Shown: positions 9,196 to 19,711, counted from the stretch's first letter. The stretch is DNA of 64,000 bases from an uncultured SAR116 cluster alpha proteobacterium (GCA_902622515.1 CACNQE010000006.1:1-64000), one strand, 5' to 3'. Notes: generated by a model from the sequence alone, not told the origin. Numbers and translations: made by a program.

Positions 9196-11488
9196 TCACT
9201 AGTACATCTCTTTTTCCAACATGGTTAGAACCGCTAATAATACCAGCCGCCTCCATTTCTTCAATCAATGTTGCCGCGCGATTATAGCCTATCCGAAGAT
9301 GACGTTGAACAAAACTTGTGGACGCTCGTTGTTCTCTTATTACTAAGTCTACAGCTTGATCATATAAACTTACATCCTTAGTTGGTGTAGCGCCTAATCC
9401 TTCCTTTTCACTACCTGTTCCTTGTTTATTTTCTTCTATTACTTTTTCATTATATTCTGGTTCTCCTTGCTGACGAAGATAAGATACGACTTGCTCCACC
9501 TCATCATCATCAACAAACGGTCCGTGTATCCTGGTAACCCTTCCACCACCTTCCATATATAACATATCTCCTTTGCCTAATAATTGCTCAGCACCCTGCT
9601 CACCAAGAATAGTTCTACTATCTATTCTTGAAGTGACTTGAAATGAAATACGTGTAGGGAAATTTGCTTTTATGGTTCCCGTGATCACATCGACCGAGGG
9701 ACGTTGAGTTGCCATTATGACATGAATACCAGCAGCGCGTGCCATTTGTGCTAGCCTTTGAACTGCTGCCTCTATCTCTTTACCAGCAACAAGCATCAAA
9801 TCGGCGACTTCATCGATAACAACCACAATAAAAGGAAGAGTATTAAGATCAAGCACATCATCTTCAAATACAGGTCGGCCAGTCTCTTGGTCAAAACCTG
9901 TTTGAACTCTGCGAGAAATTACCTCTCCTTTTTGTCGGGCCTGCGCAAGGCGTTCGTTGTAACTCGTTATATTACGAACACCAATCTTGGCCATGTTACG
10001 GTAACGACTTTCCATCTCTCTCACTGCCCATTTAAGTGCCATTATTGCTTTCGAAGGGTCGGTTACGACGGGTGTCAGCAGATGAGGTATGCCGTCATAT
10101 ACCGATAACTCAAGCATTTTTGGATCTATCATTATCAGACGACAACTATCTGGTGTGTGTTTGTACAAAAGTGATAGAATCATTGCATTGATCCCTACAG
10201 ATTTTCCTGAACCTGTGGTGCCCGCTACAAGTAAATGAGGCATTCTTGCTAAATCTACAATCATTGGAGCTCCAGCGATATCCATCCCTAAAGCAACAGG
10301 AAGGTCTGCTTTTTGTTTTTTCCATTCTTCAGAATCGAGTAAATCACGAAGTAATACTAGCTGGCGGATATCATTTGGTAACTCAATACCTATAACATTC
10401 TGTCCCGGGACAACTGCGACACGCACTGCAAGTGCTGCCATCGACCTAGCGATATCGTCAGCAAGTGCAATTACCCGTTGTGATTTTATTCCTGGCGCTG
10501 GCTCTAAATCATATCTAGTTACAACAGGACCATAGCGAATATCAGTTATATCTCCCTGCACCCTAAAGTCAGACAAAACGGTTTCAAGCTGTTCAGCATT
10601 TTCTTCAAGCAATCCTTTGGGAGGCGCAAAATTTGACTTAGATGGTGGCTTCAATAGATAAGATGGTGGTAAGTGAAAATTTTCATCCGTGTCAAAATCG
10701 AACGTAGCTTGAGATTTCTCTCTTTCGTTATTACTAAATAGTTTTTTCTTTGTCCTCAAGCTCGGCTGTTTCTTTTCTGACGACAAACGTGTTTTTTGTT
10801 GAGATTCACTGGAAGCAAGAGAAACGACTTTATTTGATAGTTCTAATACGCCTGCTGACCTTCTATTTTTAAACCAAGATATTATTAATAAAAACGGCTT
10901 TAAAGATAAAACGCCAAGATAATAAAGCCACCTGAATTCTTTAATACCAAAGGCAGTCGCCCAAGCATAAAGTAACATTCCCAGCACTATCAATAAAACT
11001 GATAAAGTTTGCTCAGTATTAAAACCAAATTGCTCAAATCGCGCATTTATAAATGAGAAAAACGCCTTAAAAAATAGGGGTGCAACCCCATTAAGGTCAA
11101 ATCCTAGCCCAAAAAATCCTGCCGTTAAAAATTGGATTGAAAGTGGCAATAAAAATAATCGCCAAGCCCATAGCGATAGCTTTCTGTGTGCAAAAACTCT
11201 TATCCCCCAGATAAACAATGAAATAGGAAACAAAATAGAAAAAATTCCAAACCATGAAAAAAGCTGATTTGATAAAAAGGCCCCAAAAGGCCCAAACCAG
11301 TTTTTAATTTCGCCATCTGAAGATACATGTGGAGCTGGGTCTAGGGCAGAAGCACTCAGTAAAATTATCCCGAGACAAATAGCACCTAAAATTAACAAAA
11401 GACCGACTAATTCCTTTATCCTCCTAATAAAGAAAAGTTGAAGTCTATCAGACATTACTTTACCGCTCGATTTTGTCTGATCAGTCAT
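9179..11488 (-). CDS. ftsK: DNA translocase FtsK
   Basis: This septum-located DNA pump clears chromosome termini and activates XerCD at dif. The 769 aa comprise four hydrophobic segments (about 26-46, 80-98, 107-128, 162-180), a short linker (about 205-290), the motor with Walker [11 protein letters not shown] (421-430) and Walker [12 protein letters not shown] (554-564), and the C-terminal gamma winged helix ([20 protein letters not shown]). The linker is much shorter than in E. coli. It overlaps lolA downstream, and its start overlaps the aminotransferase gene by 8 bp. Confidence 0.97.
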   Translation of the reverse strand: MTDQTKSSGKVMSDRLQLFFIRRIKELVGLLLILGAICLGIILLSASALDPAPHVSSDGEIKNWFGPFGAFLSNQLFSWFGIFSILFPISLFIWGIRVFAHRKLSLWAWRLFLLPLSIQFLTAGFFGLGFDLNGVAPLFFKAFFSFINARFEQFGFNTEQTLSVLLIVLGMLLYAWATAFGIKEFRWLYYLGVLSLKPFLLIISWFKNRRSAGVLELSNKVVSLASSESQQKTRLSSEKKQPSLRTKKKLFSNNEREKSQATFDFDTDENFHLPPSYLLKPPSKSNFAPPKGLLEENAEQLETVLSDFRVQGDITDIRYGPVVTRYDLEPAPGIKSQRVIALADDIARSMAALAVRVAVVPGQNVIGIELPNDIRQLVLLRDLLDSEEWKKQKADLPVALGMDIAGAPMIVDLARMPHLLVAGTTGSGKSVGINAMILSLLYKHTPDSCRLIMIDPKMLELSVYDGIPHLLTPVVTDPSKAIMALKWAVREMESRYRNMAKIGVRNITSYNERLAQARQKGEVISRRVQTGFDQETGRPVFEDDVLDLNTLPFIVVVIDEVADLMLVAGKEIEAAVQRLAQMARAAGIHVIMATQRPSVDVITGTIKANFPTRISFQVTSRIDSRTILGEQGAEQLLGKGDMLYMEGGGRVTRIHGPFVDDDEVEQVVSYLRQQGEPEYNEKVIEENKQGTGSEKEGLGATPTKDVSLYDQAVDLVIREQRASTSFVQRHLRIGYNRAATLIEEMEAAGIISGSNHVGKRDVLVSDDDS

Positions 11489-12695
11489 TAATTTGATGTT
11501 CCTGCCAAGTGTTTTGAAAGAATCTCTGTAAACGTTTCATCGCCTCTTCAATTATATCTAGTCGATGAACCATTGCAATTCTGATATAGCCGGATGCTGG
11601 GTTTATTCCGTTATTGGCAACTGCCATGTAACTACCTGGAATAACTTTTATAGCCATGTGTTCCCATAGTAATTTTGTACATTTAATATCATCCCCAACA
11701 GGAAGCCACAGAAAAAAACCTGCATCAGGGATTGAACATTTTAAATATTGTTCCGCTATTTTAAAGGCTCTATTATAATGTTCTCTCACCATTTTATTAT
11801 GAACTGTGTCACGGTAAATTTCCGCAGATACATCTAACAAAGGGGTTGGAACCAGAGCTAATCCATTTGCTGCTATTTTTGAATATGATAATATTACATC
11901 AGGATCGGCACATAGAAAACCAGCCCTGAGACCAGCTGCGTTTGATCTTTTGGACAAACTATTTAATACTGCAAGATTTGCCAGTTTTTTTTGACCATTT
12001 TCAGTGTATTTATGGGCAATCTCGAGAATGCTTTTTGGTGCATTATCTCGCCAAATATCTATATAGCACTCATCAACAACCAACAAAAAATCATAGTTTC
12101 TGGAAAGCTTCAACGCCTTTTTCAGGTATTCCTCGCTCGCAATTACACCATGCGGATTTGTAGGTGAACACAAATACATCACGGTTGTTTTAGAGAGTAC
12201 TACTTTATCAATCTTTGATAAGTCGGGCAAATAACCATTTTCTGAACAGGCGTCCATTAAATGAATATTGCTGCCACTCATTAAACCTGCAGCCCGCCAT
12301 GCATGATAGAAAGGATTAGTAATGAGTGCTATTGGTTCAGCTTTAGTTCCTCGCACACAATATCCTAGCATGTGAAGCGGCTCTCTAGTTCCAGGTACCG
12401 GAAGAAGGTAATTATCTAATGGATTCAGCCAGTCGCCGATTTTGTTAAATCTATTATTTAAATAATATTTTACGTCATCATAGAATTTTTTATTACCTTT
12501 TACCTTTGGATAACTGCTCCAATCACACTTATTTTGAGAGAGCATTTTTGATATGAAAGCCGGAGGATCTTGTTGTGGCTCGCCAATTGACATATTGATT
12601 TCACTCATTCCAGCCACAGGCGAAATATTTTCAATCAAAGAACGAGTCTTCTGAAACATATTGTCATTAAAAAGTGAAAAATCTGGATTTTGCAT
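11481..12695 (-). CDS. dapC: PLP-dependent class I/II aminotransferase, probably succinyldiaminopimelate aminotransferase
   Basis: This is a fold-type I aminotransferase of 404 aa. It has the substrate region [11 protein letters not shown], a PGTREPL phosphate-cup region, Asp208 in VVDECY and the Schiff-base lysine Lys249 in [16 protein letters not shown]. Position directly upstream of ftsK is a recurrent place for the DapC-like enzyme of alphaproteobacteria, so a role in lysine/peptidoglycan precursor synthesis is the best guess. The specificity is inferred from context and overall resemblance. The start has several nearby alternatives (ATG 12,695 or the ATG 12 codons in). Confidence 0.78.
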   Translation of the reverse strand: MQNPDFSLFNDNMFQKTRSLIENISPVAGMSEINMSIGEPQQDPPAFISKMLSQNKCDWSSYPKVKGNKKFYDDVKYYLNNRFNKIGDWLNPLDNYLLPVPGTREPLHMLGYCVRGTKAEPIALITNPFYHAWRAAGLMSGSNIHLMDACSENGYLPDLSKIDKVVLSKTTVMYLCSPTNPHGVIASEEYLKKALKLSRNYDFLLVVDECYIDIWRDNAPKSILEIAHKYTENGQKKLANLAVLNSLSKRSNAAGLRAGFLCADPDVILSYSKIAANGLALVPTPLLDVSAEIYRDTVHNKMVREHYNRAFKIAEQYLKCSIPDAGFFLWLPVGDDIKCTKLLWEHMAIKVIPGSYMAVANNGINPASGYIRIAMVHRLDIIEEAMKRLQRFFQNTWQEHQIND

Positions 12696-12802
12696 CTACA
12701 AATCTGCATAAATTAGTTTGAGTGTGTTTTAGCATTGCACGAAAGTGAATGTAATACATTAGCTCGACCATAACAACTATAGCCGATAAAGGTTTAAAAT
12801 AA

Positions 12803-13321
12803 ATGATTGGGGCAATCTTTTTTGATCGTGATAATACGTTGACCATGGATTATGGCTATACATGGAAAATATCTGATTTTGCTTTTTTACATGATAGCGC
12901 TGAAGCTCTTGCCCTTTTAGAAAAACATAAAATACCTGTGTTTATTGTCACCAACCAGTCTGGAATAGCACGAGGTTACTTCAAAGAAACAGATATGCTT
13001 AATTTCAATCGGCATCTAAGGGAACAAGTGGCTTTAAAAGGTGGAAATATTTTAGATATTTCCTACTGTCCGCATCATCCAGACTACCTTGATCAAAATA
13101 ACTCAAAATTCTGTAATTGCAGAAAACCTCTTCCTGGAATGTTAAATATGATATCCCAGAAATGGCGTATTGATCTAAGTAAATCAATCATGATAGGTGA
13201 TCAACAATCAGACATACAAGCTGGAATAGCAGCGGGATGTCTTAAAAGTTATCTTATAAAGCCAACTGACTCTAGATTGGCTCTATGCAAACAAATAATA
13301 TTAGAATACTTCATGGATTAA
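12803..13321 (+). CDS. gmhB: HAD-IIIA phosphatase, GmhB-like (heptose/histidinol bisphosphate phosphatase)
   Basis: This 172-aa HAD phosphatase resembles D-glycero-D-manno-heptose-1,7-bisphosphate 7-phosphatase. The nucleophile motif is FFDRDNTL (Asp8, Asp10), with Asn where GmhB usually has Gly. Motif II is VTNQSG, and a Cys/His zinc loop CPHHP…CNCRKPLPGM is typical of GmhB. Motif III/IV is MIGDQQSDIQAG. No other heptose gene lies nearby, so the substrate is not certain. The gene ends 8 bases before the chosen start of the next gene. Confidence 0.82.
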   Translation: MIGAIFFDRDNTLTMDYGYTWKISDFAFLHDSAEALALLEKHKIPVFIVTNQSGIARGYFKETDMLNFNRHLREQVALKGGNILDISYCPHHPDYLDQNNSKFCNCRKPLPGMLNMISQKWRIDLSKSIMIGDQQSDIQAGIAAGCLKSYLIKPTDSRLALCKQIILEYFMD

Positions 13322-13329
13322 ATATTATC

Positions 13330-14547
13330 ATGGTTAATAAAACACCCATAGTCGTGGTAGGTAACGGCCTTACAGCTGAAGTAATGTGTTCTGCCTTAAA
13401 TTATTTTGGCCTTGAATATACTAGACTTTTATCCCAACGAAACGATTTTGTTGATACCAGAACTACCACAATTAATATGGCCAGCCAAAAAATGCTTTCA
13501 CGGCTCAATCTCTGGTCTTTTTCCAATGAAAATAGTACAGAAATTAGAAACATTTTAGTCTCACAGCATAAATTCAGTGAAAACTGTTTTGATAGAAATT
13601 CAGAAAAATCTGGATTACATTTCTTTTTAGACGGAGAAATTATGGCATGGACAATAGAAAATGAAAGCTTGTTAAAAAACTGCCAAAAACACAATTCTAA
13701 ATTACCTTCTAATATTGAAAATTATTATGGGAATTTAAACATAGAATACACTGAAAATGGTGTCGAAATTAACGATATAAGAGACAAAAAATGGCGGACA
13801 GAACTAATCATTGCATGCGATGGAGCTAATAGTGCTATTAGAAAGTCAGCAGGTTTGCGCTCTACATCTATGGCTACAAACCAAGAAGCAATAGTTGCAA
13901 GAATAAATCTTAACCGATTACATCATAACTTTGCGGTTCAAAGGTTTCTACCAGATGGGCCTCTTGCATTGATGCCTATCAGAACTCAAGAGGCAGCGCT
14001 TGTGTGGTCGTTAAGCAAAACAAAATCTGCAAATATATTCAATCTATCAGAGGGTGAATTTAAAAGAAAAATCATAAATGCACTAGGCGATAATTTTAAC
14101 AAAATAACATTATGTTCAGAAAAAAAAATTTGGGGTCTCAAACCATCTGTCACCAGAAGCATGGGAAGACCTGGACTCATTCTAGCTGGAGACTCAAACC
14201 ATTCAATCCATCCATTAGCAGGTATGGGATTTAATCTTGCGCTTGCAGACATAGCGGTTATTTGTGACTGCCTTAGTAGCGCAAAAAAAAATGGCCTTTC
14301 GTTTTCACATCCATCTATATTATCAGAATATCGAGCTAGAAGACGTCTCGAAGTTGAAGCAATCATTGCCATCACACAGGGGTTAAATCGTTTATTCAGC
14401 TATAATAGTTTTAAATTTAAAATTTTCCCATCCAGTTTAACCAACATTGGACTAGGTATAATGGACTCATTGCCAATTAAAAAGCAACTTGCTAAAATAG
14501 CAGCAGGCGGTGTTCTGACTTCCGCTAGTTTGTTTTCAGATGTATAA
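13330..14547 (+). CDS. FAD-dependent monooxygenase of the UbiH/UbiF/COQ6 family
   Basis: This is a predicted ubiquinone-ring hydroxylase of about 405 aa. It has the N-terminal FAD motif VVVGNGLTAEVM, a central CDGANSAIRKSAG motif, and the C-terminal LAGDSNHSIHPLAGMGFNLA that defines UbiH-type flavoproteins. I chose ATG 13,330 (MVNKTPIVVVGNG), which follows the gmhB-like stop. An upstream in-frame ATG at 13,285 would overlap that gene by 37 bp. Which ring position it hydroxylates cannot be read from sequence. Confidence 0.88.
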   Translation: MVNKTPIVVVGNGLTAEVMCSALNYFGLEYTRLLSQRNDFVDTRTTTINMASQKMLSRLNLWSFSNENSTEIRNILVSQHKFSENCFDRNSEKSGLHFFLDGEIMAWTIENESLLKNCQKHNSKLPSNIENYYGNLNIEYTENGVEINDIRDKKWRTELIIACDGANSAIRKSAGLRSTSMATNQEAIVARINLNRLHHNFAVQRFLPDGPLALMPIRTQEAALVWSLSKTKSANIFNLSEGEFKRKIINALGDNFNKITLCSEKKIWGLKPSVTRSMGRPGLILAGDSNHSIHPLAGMGFNLALADIAVICDCLSSAKKNGLSFSHPSILSEYRARRRLEVEAIIAITQGLNRLFSYNSFKFKIFPSSLTNIGLGIMDSLPIKKQLAKIAAGGVLTSASLFSDV

Positions 14548-14573
14548 ATTTCAAATAAATTAAAATTTTAACT

Positions 14574-14918
14574 TTATAATTCTAATCTTTTTAAATACTC
14601 ACTATATAACGATTCTTGTCGCACTCCATAATCGTGCAAAAGGACCCAACTATAAATCCCTGTTTCATGACCATCATCAAATAATAATCTTATTGCATAA
14701 TTTCCAACATATTCTACGTGGATGATTTTAACATTCTTTTTTCCACGAATTATTTTTTTTTGGTCTGGGCCATGTCCCTGCACTTCTGCAGAAGGGGATT
14801 CAACACGAAGTAACTCAGCCGAAATCTGTGTTTCAAACCCATCATTAAAATGTACGGATAAACTTTTTTTGTCTTTATGAAGCCTTATCTGCGTTGCAAA
14901 AATAGTTTCTGAAAACAT
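14574..14918 (-). CDS. DUF971 family protein
   Basis: This 114-aa protein matches the DUF971 / gamma-butyrobetaine hydroxylase N-terminal-like fold: IRLHKDKKSLSVHFNDGFET, an HVEYVGNYAIRLLFDDGHETG core, then IYSWVLLHDYG. Such proteins are linked to Fe-S or quinone-associated functions in some bacteria, but the role is not established. It is followed 15 bp beyond its upstream neighbour's strand-mate, the Trm112-like gene, in a run of five same-direction genes. Confidence 0.82.
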   Translation of the reverse strand: MFSETIFATQIRLHKDKKSLSVHFNDGFETQISAELLRVESPSAEVQGHGPDQKKIIRGKKNVKIIHVEYVGNYAIRLLFDDGHETGIYSWVLLHDYGVRQESLYSEYLKRLEL

Positions 14919-14933
14919 TTGGATATTTATACC

Positions 14934-15128
14934 CTATCTTCTATTTAACGAAACTTGCCATTTATTAATCTCGCTATCAGATAATTCTCTGCAATGCGTG
15001 TTGCTAATGAGTGGCACGCTTTGTTCTATGGGGTAAGCCTTTTTGCCCTGAATGCTGATAAATTCTGCTGCTTTTTTATCATAAATCAGTAAACTTTTAG
15101 TATCAGGACAAACCAAAATATTCAACAA
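14934..15128 (-). CDS. Trm112/YcaR-like small protein (UPF0434)
   Basis: This 64-aa protein begins LNILVCPDTKSLLIYDKKAA and contains AYPIEQSVPLI, the two hallmark segments of the Trm112-like zinc-ribbon family. Only one of the usual cysteines (Cys7) is visible, as in many proteobacterial UPF0434 members. It lies between DUF971 and LON-domain genes, an order I recognise from other alphaproteobacteria. Its molecular role in bacteria is poorly defined. Confidence 0.85.
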   Translation of the reverse strand: MLNILVCPDTKSLLIYDKKAAEFISIQGKKAYPIEQSVPLISNTHCRELSDSEINKWQVSLNRR

Positions 15129-15191
15129 GCTACTGGCTATATTAGTTTTTTTTTGTTTTTTTTATTCTGCTTCATTTTAAATTATCAAAAC

Positions 15192-15848
15192 TTAATGTTT
15201 AGCATTTTCGGAGTGATCATCTTTATGACAAGACATCTCAAGAATTGTTATTAATAAATCTGCTCTAGCAGATAAATCTTTTACCTCTAACAAAGCTTGT
15301 TTCTCTGCAGTTTCAAAAGGACAAATCATGCATAATGTGCAAACCAATCGCTCATCTGAACATGATTCTAATTGCGACCAGTCAACCTGAAAACCTTTGG
15401 CATCAAAATATTGTCTTAAAGTAGTTGATAGTTTTTTTCTATCAATGAAAGACTCGTCTATGGATAAATCGCTTTTATAGTTATTCCACTCAATTTCTGC
15501 TGTTAAATAACCAGAAATAACCTCTAAAAAATTAGTTGCTTGAAACCGAATGCAACCTGAAAGGTTGATTAATATCCTCCCATCTTCTTGTTCGGAAAAA
15601 CTAGATATTCGGCCAGCACAACCGATTTTATAATATGAGTTTAATTGGTCTTCTTTGTTTGGTTGTATCATACCTATTAATCGAAGAGGGCTTGCGATTG
15701 CATCTCGAACCATGGAGAGATATCTCGGCTCAAAAATATTTAAAGGCAATGTGCCACCGGGTAATAACAAAGCACCTGATAAAGGAAAAATTGGAATTTT
15801 TACGGGTAAATCTCTAAATTCAGGTTCAAATGGGCCTCTGATTGTCAT
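15192..15848 (-). CDS. LON substrate-binding domain protein
   Basis: This is a 218-aa stand-alone LON N-terminal domain protein (no AAA or protease part). The family pattern is clear: PIFPLSGALLLPGGTLPLNIFEPRYLSMVRDAI, then RLIGMIQP, GCAGRISSFSEQEDGRILINLSG. Such proteins are thought to bind unfolded or partner proteins. It sits between the thioredoxin-TPR gene and Trm112. Confidence 0.88.
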   Translation of the reverse strand: MTIRGPFEPEFRDLPVKIPIFPLSGALLLPGGTLPLNIFEPRYLSMVRDAIASPLRLIGMIQPNKEDQLNSYYKIGCAGRISSFSEQEDGRILINLSGCIRFQATNFLEVISGYLTAEIEWNNYKSDLSIDESFIDRKKLSTTLRQYFDAKGFQVDWSQLESCSDERLVCTLCMICPFETAEKQALLEVKDLSARADLLITILEMSCHKDDHSENAKH

Positions 15849-15914
15849 TTATTCCTCATCCAAAAATTCATAATTAGCTTTTCAAAATATTCCCAACAAT
15901 ACATAGAGTGGAAA

Positions 15915-16814
15915 TCAAGAAAATAAATAGCTCGATAATTTTCTTCTTGTTTTTATTACATCAGGATGAGTATGACCAAGCGCTGTAAAAAACTCTAACA
16001 ATTGACTTTGCGCCATATTTTCATTCCATGACGGATCAATTTTGATTGACTCCAGCAATTGAAGCATTGCTTCAGTTTGTTGGCCCGAAGCAAAAAGAGC
16101 AATCGCTAAATCTTGTCTGGCTTGTAAATCCTTTGGATTAGATTGAACCTTTTTTTCTAAATCACTTTTATCTGAGTCTACTTCTGCTCCTTTCTTGGCT
16201 ACAGCCAATGCAGCCAAAACATCTTTGATTATAGGTTTTTTCTGCATGTCGTCATCTAGTTGGTCCAAAACCGCTTTTGCTTCTTTATGCTCGCCAAGAG
16301 CAATTAGACATCTAATAAAACCAGCTATGGCTTCTGGTGATTCTGGAGATAAGGAAAGCGCTTGTTGGAAGGCTTGCATCGCCTTTTCAGGCTCATTCTC
16401 ACTAAGAGCGACCGTCCCTGACTGCAGCAAACCGGATATATCTGCCTGCCCGGGCGCTGCTTCAGATAACTTTTCTACAAACTGCATAACCGCTGATTCT
16501 GGCTGTGCCCCAGCGAATCCATCTGCTGGTTGACCGTTTATAAACCCAAAAACGGTGGGTACAGATTGTACCCTCATTTGCGCAGCTATTTCCTGATTTT
16601 CATCAATATTTATTTTCGTAAGTTTTATATTTTTAAACTTAGCACATACCTTTTCTAAAACTGGGGCTAATTGTTTACATGGCCCACACCAGGGTGCCCA
16701 GAATTGAACAATTACCGCCTTTTCCGAACTAGCCTCTATGACTTCCTGCAAAATATTTTCGGCATTTACATTTACAATTCCTGTTGAATTATTTTCTTCA
16801 ATCACTAATGACAT
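15915..16814 (-). CDS. thioredoxin-TPR chaperedoxin (CnoX/YbbN-like)
   Basis: This 299-aa protein has an N-terminal thioredoxin domain with active site WAPWCGPCK (Cys43, Cys46) and a C-terminal helical TPR region (about 130-299). This is the layout of CnoX/YbbN, which protects aggregation-prone proteins and hands them to GroEL or DnaK. Unlike the E. coli protein, the full CxxC pair is present, so redox activity is plausible. It lies just downstream of the ProX-like deacylase gene. Confidence 0.9.
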   Translation of the reverse strand: MSLVIEENNSTGIVNVNAENILQEVIEASSEKAVIVQFWAPWCGPCKQLAPVLEKVCAKFKNIKLTKINIDENQEIAAQMRVQSVPTVFGFINGQPADGFAGAQPESAVMQFVEKLSEAAPGQADISGLLQSGTVALSENEPEKAMQAFQQALSLSPESPEAIAGFIRCLIALGEHKEAKAVLDQLDDDMQKKPIIKDVLAALAVAKKGAEVDSDKSDLEKKVQSNPKDLQARQDLAIALFASGQQTEAMLQLLESIKIDPSWNENMAQSQLLEFFTALGHTHPDVIKTRRKLSSYLFS

Positions 16815-16837
16815 CCGTATCCTCTATATTTTTATTT

Positions 16838-17389
16838 TTAAAAACTTAATTTATTCAGTTGCACACCTAAATAATCAAAAAATTTATTCAGTTCACTTGG
16901 TATCATCGAAATTGTGCGATCATTAACCAACGGGTGCATATAAATTTTTTTAGCTTCAAGCAATTCTTCATCCATGAAAATATTAACTCCATTGTGAACA
17001 CCTGTAACCATAGATAATGGTGTTACTGCACCAGGTCTTACTCCCAAATTTTCAAAAAGCCTTATTGCGCTCCCAAAAGATAACCTGCCAGATTCAATTA
17101 AAATCCCTAACTCTTTCAAATCAATATTTTTATCTTCTTGTACCACAACTAAATAATTATTTTTCTTATGGTCTCGTAGATAGAGGTTTTTAATATGTCC
17201 ACCTCCCTCATGCTTTGTAAGCATATTATGTCTATATAATTTTGAAACACTAACTGTTTTTAAAGCAGGATGTTTGAACTGCTCTATCGTTATTTCCAAA
17301 CTTTCCAGCTGAGAAATAAGAATATCAGGATGAATTGGAAGACTCTCCTGGAACAAAGATGACGCATCTGGTAAAAATTCTTCTATCAT
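16838..17389 (-). CDS. YbaK/ProX-type aminoacyl-tRNA deacylase
   Basis: This 183-aa trans-editing protein of the prolyl-tRNA-synthetase-associated family hydrolyses mischarged tRNA (often Ala-tRNAPro). Supporting motifs are KLYRHNMLTKHEGGGHIKNLYLRD with KNNYLVVV, the FGSAIRLFENLGVRPGAVTPL core, and a C-terminal MIPSELNKFFDYLG. The exact tRNA substrate is not readable. It heads the leftward run of five genes down to 14,574. Confidence 0.87.
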   Translation of the reverse strand: MIEEFLPDASSLFQESLPIHPDILISQLESLEITIEQFKHPALKTVSVSKLYRHNMLTKHEGGGHIKNLYLRDHKKNNYLVVVQEDKNIDLKELGILIESGRLSFGSAIRLFENLGVRPGAVTPLSMVTGVHNGVNIFMDEELLEAKKIYMHPLVNDRTISMIPSELNKFFDYLGVQLNKLSF

Positions 17390-17516
17390 GTCAAACTCAA
17401 AAAAATTGAAAAATAATTTTTATCACAATAGAAATATGTATAATCATCCGTAAGATTTCCAGTACAAAATATGAACTTTTCTTTTATAAATCACTATATC
17501 ACAGGTCTAGTTACAA

Positions 17517-17546
17517 AAAGCAACGATTGACCCGTATCGTTGCTTT
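17517..17546 (-). terminator. perfect 10-bp hairpin with minus-strand U-tract, orphan terminator-like element
   Basis: AAAGCAACGA and its exact complement TCGTTGCTTT are separated by 10 bases. Read leftward, the stem is followed by TTTTTG, the form of a rho-independent terminator. No leftward gene lies upstream, because it sits between divergent genes starting at 17,389 and 17,604. It could therefore be a leader attenuator, the end of a small RNA, or a relic. Confidence 0.5.
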
Positions 17547-17603
17547 AGCTATGAGCAAAATAAAAATTTTTTTACCATGATCACTTAATTTGAGGCCGAA
17601 GGT

Positions 17604-18572
17604 TTGAAAGTTAATATTGCTGTAATAGGGTGCGGTATCTGGGGTGAAAATATTGCACGTAACGCATCAGATTTAGGCGTTTTGGCGTGCGTTTGTGATT
17701 CAAATCGAGACCGCGCTATCTCCTTCTCACAAAAGTTTTCTTGTCCAGCTTTTTCTTTCGATCAAATTCTAAATGATAACACCTTAAATGGTGTAATTAT
17801 CGCGACCAATGCCAATACACACGAAAAACTTGCTTGTGAGGCACTCAATGCACGAAAGCATGTTTATGTTGAAAAACCATTGGCGCTATCTATGAGTTCT
17901 GCTCTTTCAATAAAACAATGTGCTATTAAGGCAAACAAACAGGTCATGGTAGGACATTTACTACAATATCATCCTGCCTACGTAGAATTAAAAAATTTTG
18001 TAAATGATGGATTTATAGGTAAATTACAGCACATTCAAGCAACTCGTCTTGCTATGGGTCGTATAAAAAAATCTGAATCTGCGCTCTTTGATTTATGCCC
18101 CCATGATATATCTCAAATTCTTGGTATAGTGAAAGAAGTTCCGACATCTATTAACTGTCGAAACGCTACTCATGTGGAACATTCTGATGGAGATATTATT
18201 TTTACAAATTTAAAGTTTCCCAACGGTGTGACAGCAATTATGCATTCCAGTTGGTATTCTCCTTACAAAGAACATAGGCTAGTTGTAACGGGAAGTTTAG
18301 GTTCAATTATATTTGATGACACAAAACCTTCACAGCAAAAATTAACTTTTTTTAAAGACTCAATAATTATTGAGGGGGATGCTATCAAGGTGGACAGAGC
18401 TGAACCAGAATATCTCCCTTTTTGCACTGGTGAGCCATTAAAAAATGAAATAAGTGCATTCATTGACGTTTGTAAAAATGGCAATCCAGCGATAACGGAC
18501 ATGGAGGAAGGTCTAAAAGTACAGCAAATTTTATCAGAGATGAAGTCACAAATAGATAGTGAGATATTATGA
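17604..18572 (+). CDS. Gfo/Idh/MocA family oxidoreductase
   Basis: This 322-aa NAD-dependent dehydrogenase begins MKVNIAVIGCGIWGENIARN (Rossmann GxGxxG). It has the EKPLALS motif (about 92-98, with the conserved Lys) and a DLCPHDISQILG segment carrying the usual Asp/His. The start is TTG with GAGGCCGAAGG upstream. Its stop overlaps the ATG of a DegT-type sugar aminotransferase (ATGA). An oxidoreductase plus DegT pair recalls WbpB-WbpE of UDP-diacetamido-uronic acid synthesis, so a 3-keto nucleotide-sugar step is likely. The exact sugar is inferred. Confidence 0.85.
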   Translation: MKVNIAVIGCGIWGENIARNASDLGVLACVCDSNRDRAISFSQKFSCPAFSFDQILNDNTLNGVIIATNANTHEKLACEALNARKHVYVEKPLALSMSSALSIKQCAIKANKQVMVGHLLQYHPAYVELKNFVNDGFIGKLQHIQATRLAMGRIKKSESALFDLCPHDISQILGIVKEVPTSINCRNATHVEHSDGDIIFTNLKFPNGVTAIMHSSWYSPYKEHRLVVTGSLGSIIFDDTKPSQQKLTFFKDSIIIEGDAIKVDRAEPEYLPFCTGEPLKNEISAFIDVCKNGNPAITDMEEGLKVQQILSEMKSQIDSEIL

Positions 18573-19711
18573 ATATTCCCTTTATTGATCTTACATCTCA
18601 ACAACAAAAAATACGTTCTAAAATTGATGCCAGAATCAAAAATGTTCTCGAACATGGTAAATACATTATGGGCCCAGAGGTTGAAGAGCTTGAATCTGTT
18701 CTTTCTAAGCGTGTTGATGCCAAGTACGTTATAAGCTGCGGTTCAGGAACTGATGCTTTGTTGTTAGCGTTAATGGGACTTCAACTCAAACCTGGACAAG
18801 GTGTTATAGTGCCTAGCTTTACATTTACTGCGAGCGCTGAGGTGATGCCACTCCTTGGTGCAATTCCAATATTTGCTGAAGTAGATGAAGAGACGTTCAC
18901 ACTTAACCCAGCAAGGCTGCAAGATGCATTAGATAGTGCAATTAAGTCATCTATTGAAGTAGTGGGCATAATGTCTGTTGGGTTATTTGGACAGCCAGCT
19001 CAGATGGGTAAAATAAATTCTTTTGCCGAGGCAAATGGATTATGGGTTTTAGATGATGCAGCGCAAAGCTTTGGAACAGAATTTCAAGGAGCCAAAACCG
19101 GTACCTTAGCAAAGGCAACATGTACTAGTTTTTTTCCTGCCAAGCCTCTGGGCTGTTATGGAGATGGGGGTGCTTTATTTACGAATGATTTTAAAATTGC
19201 TGAGATTGCCCGTTCATGCCGTGTTCATGGACAAGGCACAAGTAAATATAAAACAGTGCGCTTCGGTATGACTGCCAGATTAGATACAATACAAGCTGCC
19301 ATTCTTTTAGCAAAATTAGATGTTTTTGATAAAGAACTTCAGCAACGTAATGCTGTAGCTAACTATTACCATAAACTTCTCAGAAGCTGGGTTGAAACCC
19401 CTTTTTGTTATCCTGAAATGACAAGTAGTTGGGCTGTCTATACGATAAAGTTACCAAAGATAGTTGATAGAGTGTTTTTGCAAAAATCACTTGGTCAAAA
19501 AGGTATTCCTACGGCAATCTATTATCCAATTCCTATGCATTTACAAAAACCCTATGAACATTACCCCCGAGCAAATTATGGGCTTGAAATAAGCGAACAC
19601 CTTGCACAATCTGTAATATCAATTCCAATGCACCCTTATCTTACAAAGGAAGCACAAAATACAGTTAGCGAAGCAATTATTGAGGTTATAAAAAGCAGCA
19701 ATACGAGATAA
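18569..19711 (+). CDS. DegT/DnrJ/EryC1/StrS sugar aminotransferase
   Basis: This 380-aa PLP enzyme transfers an amino group to a keto sugar nucleotide for surface polysaccharide. It has GSGTDALLLAL, the PSFTFTASAE segment, Asp162 with Gln166 in DDAAQSFG and the Schiff-base Lys192 in SFFPAKPLGCYGDGG. It is coupled to the preceding oxidoreductase by a 4-bp ATGA overlap. The pair ends 62 bp before tRNA-Gly. The sugar genes ugd and galU lie on the other side of the island inserted at this tRNA. Confidence 0.9.
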   Translation: MNIPFIDLTSQQQKIRSKIDARIKNVLEHGKYIMGPEVEELESVLSKRVDAKYVISCGSGTDALLLALMGLQLKPGQGVIVPSFTFTASAEVMPLLGAIPIFAEVDEETFTLNPARLQDALDSAIKSSIEVVGIMSVGLFGQPAQMGKINSFAEANGLWVLDDAAQSFGTEFQGAKTGTLAKATCTSFFPAKPLGCYGDGGALFTNDFKIAEIARSCRVHGQGTSKYKTVRFGMTARLDTIQAAILLAKLDVFDKELQQRNAVANYYHKLLRSWVETPFCYPEMTSSWAVYTIKLPKIVDRVFLQKSLGQKGIPTAIYYPIPMHLQKPYEHYPRANYGLEISEHLAQSVISIPMHPYLTKEAQNTVSEAIIEVIKSSNTR

